Origin: Nitrobacter hamburgensis X14 | GTDB lineage: Bacteria; Pseudomonadota; Alphaproteobacteria; Rhizobiales; Xanthobacteraceae | Assembly (NCBI RefSeq): GCF_000013885.1 | Contig: NC_007964.1 | Location: 2,962,001-3,026,000 of the forward strand | Reading direction: 5' to 3' | Length of the DNA: 64,000 nt | Part shown: positions 62,513 to 64,000 of the stretch, piece by piece | Position numbering within the stretch: position 1 is the stretch's first letter | Layout: each line of letters starts with the position of its first letter | Made by a program: the position numbers and the translations under genes | Notes under the pieces: model-generated | What the model saw: the letters and a program-made list of their open reading frames with translations, nothing else | Told to the model about the DNA's origin: nothing | The model's database searches: none

Positions 62513-64000
62513 GTGTCAGATACCGACGTCGTCATCATCGGAGCGGGCCACAACGGCCTGACCTGCGCGGCCTATCTCGCGATGGCTGGGCTGCGGGTCA
62601 AGGTCGTGGAGCGGCGCAAGGTGGTCGGGGGCGCTGCGGTGACGGAGGAATTCCAGCCCGGTTTCCGCAATTCGGTCGCGGCCTACACCGTCAGCCTGCT
62701 AAATCCGAAAGTCATCGCGGACTTGCGGCTGCATGACCATGGTCTGCGGATCGTCGAACGCCGCGCCCAGAATTTTTTGCCCGCGCCCGACGGCCGCTAC
62801 CTCCTCACCGGCGAAGGCCGCACCGCGGCATCGGTCGCTGGCCTGAGCGAACGGGATGCCGGCGCGCTCGGCGGCTTCATGCGCGAACTCGAAGAGATCG
62901 CCGACGTGATCCGGCAATTCGTGCTGCGCGCGCCGCCGAACCTCGTCGAGGGGTTTGGCCTCAACGCCGCGCATGAAATCGTCAACGCGATCGGCTCCGC
63001 CGGAATCCTGCGCGGCCTGTCGCTGGAGCAGCAGCGCAGCCTGCTCGATCTGTTTACACGATCCGCCGGGGACATGCTCGACGACCGCTTCGAGATCGAT
63101 CTGGTCAAGGCCCTGTTCGGCTTCGACGCCATCGTCGGCAACTACGCCAGCCCCTACGCGGCCGGCTCGGCCTATGTGATGTTGCACCATGCTTTCGGAG
63201 AAGTGAACGGCAAGAAGGGCGTCTGGGGCCATGCCATCGGCGGCATGGGCGCGATCACCCAGGCGATGGCAGCGGCCGCCCGCGCGCGCGGCGCCGAGAT
63301 CGAAACCGATGCCGGTGTGTGCGAAGTCATCGTCGAGCGCGGCCGCGCGGCCGGTGTGGTGCTCGACGATGGACGAACGATCCGCGCAAAATATGTCGCG
63401 GCGAACGTGAACCCGAAGCTGCTCTATACGCGGCTGCTGCCCGCCGGCGCGCTGCCCGCCGCCTTCCTCAACCGCATCAAGACCTGGCGTAACGGCTCCG
63501 GGACGTTTCGGATGAACGTGGCGCTCGAAGCTCTGCCCTCGTTCTCGGCCTTGCCGGGCGCAGGCGACCATCTCAGTGCTGGCATCATCATCGCGCCCGG
63601 TCTCGGCTACATGGACCGTGCCTGGCAGGACGCGCGACAGTTCGGCTGGAGCCGCGAACCTGTGGTGGAGGTTTTGATCCCGTCGGTGATCGATGATTCA
63701 CTTGCCCCATCCGGCCGCCATGTGGCCAGCCTGTTCTGCCAGCATGTGGCGCCGCAGTTGCCCGATGGCGCGTCCTGGGATGACCATCGCGACGAGGTCG
63801 CCGACCTCATGATAGCGACCGTCGACCTTTACGCGCCGGGCTTCGCCGCCAGCGTGATCGGCCGGCAGATTTTATCACCGCTCGATCTCGAGCGCGAATT
63901 CGGACTGCTGGGCGGCGATATCTTTCACGGTGCGCTGACGCTGAACCAACTGTTCTCGGCCCGGCCGATGCTAGGCCATGCCGACTACCGGGGACCGCTG
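62513..64000 (+). CDS. Phytoene-dehydrogenase-like FAD oxidoreductase (3' end outside window)
   Basis: Open to the right edge for 496 codons. Starts VVIIGAGHNGLTCAAYLAMA (FAD Rossmann motif) after GTG at 62513; TTG at 62501 is an alternative. The RRKVVGGAAVTEEFQPGFRN segment and the later WGHAIGGMGAITQAMAAAAR block match the PYROXD2/CrtI-like amine oxidase family. These proteins often annotate as carotenoid desaturases, but no carotenoid genes are adjacent, so the substrate is unknown. Full length would be about 530 residues. Confidence 0.9.
   Translation, partial: MSDTDVVIIGAGHNGLTCAAYLAMAGLRVKVVERRKVVGGAAVTEEFQPGFRNSVAAYTVSLLNPKVIADLRLHDHGLRIVERRAQNFLPAPDGRYLLTGEGRTAASVAGLSERDAGALGGFMRELEEIADVIRQFVLRAPPNLVEGFGLNAAHEIVNAIGSAGILRGLSLEQQRSLLDLFTRSAGDMLDDRFEIDLVKALFGFDAIVGNYASPYAAGSAYVMLHHAFGEVNGKKGVWGHAIGGMGAITQAMAAAARARGAEIETDAGVCEVIVERGRAAGVVLDDGRTIRAKYVAANVNPKLLYTRLLPAGALPAAFLNRIKTWRNGSGTFRMNVALEALPSFSALPGAGDHLSAGIIIAPGLGYMDRAWQDARQFGWSREPVVEVLIPSVIDDSLAPSGRHVASLFCQHVAPQLPDGASWDDHRDEVADLMIATVDLYAPGFAASVIGRQILSPLDLEREFGLLGGDIFHGALTLNQLFSARPMLGHADYRGPL

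Overview
This window reads as a piece of the core chromosome of an alphaproteobacterium of the Bradyrhizobium/Rhodopseudomonas/Nitrobacter group (family Nitrobacteraceae). The evidence is high GC, a circularly permuted two-piece tmRNA with tag ANDNYAPVAQAA, a fumC-DUF4169-RHH neighbourhood, a CXXHXXC-type P450 ferredoxin, and two families of interspersed palindromic repeats. A Nitrobacter-like organism is possible because of the NO-reductase-like cluster and decayed nitrite/formate-channel remnant, but the sequence alone does not settle the genus. The high GC produces many long antisense reading frames over real genes; these are left out.

Layout. 1-9.2 kb: phosphoenolpyruvate carboxylase (cut by the left edge), a ferredoxin-P450 pair, an alpha/beta hydrolase-OsmC fusion, a TetR regulator, a YeeE-type sulfur transporter, a DUF6489 protein and a DadA-like oxidase. 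9.4-14.6 kb: a TetR-MFP-RND efflux operon behind a palindromic operator. 14.7-20.4 kb: glutamate dehydrogenase, a ferredoxin reductase that could serve the P450 at 2.9 kb, a family VIII esterase, and a CoA-lyase/MaoC pair. 20.4-28 kb: an accessory-looking stretch with a small membrane protein, a di-haem RoxA-like cytochrome, a norS-norY-senC-orf1-type haem-copper NO-reductase operon, and a row of gene remnants (FNT channel, hemA, kup) ending at tRNA-Lys(CUU). 28.2-39.5 kb: a Spy-like periplasmic protein, leuA with a leucine-rich leader peptide, ppk2, a NUDIX-like protein, an osmoprotectant ABC transporter, and ilvC / ilvN / ilvB, the last with a valine/isoleucine-rich leader and a terminator. 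39.6-47.1 kb: miaA and serB with overlapping divergent starts, then thyA-folA, hflK-hflC-DUF2065 and degP. 47.4-51.3 kb: tmRNA next to sspB, then fumC, DUF4169 and two paralogous RHH proteins. 51.4-64 kb: an AsmA protein with a duplicated proline-rich tail, a thioesterase, DUF1328, uvrD with an in-frame palindromic repeat, an ABC exporter, a glycine-rich secreted protein, an L,D-transpeptidase and a CrtI-like oxidoreductase (cut by the right edge).

The most unusual signals are small. A palindromic repeat sits in frame inside uvrD between helicase motifs II and III. A second repeat family begins with CTAG and supplies the TAG stop codon of three neighbouring genes. The haem-copper catalytic subunit has Asn where oxygen reductases have the cross-linked Tyr. 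Both branched-chain amino acid loci carry attenuator-style leader peptides that gene callers would miss. I saw no CRISPR array, prophage, intact insertion sequence or recognisable defence system.
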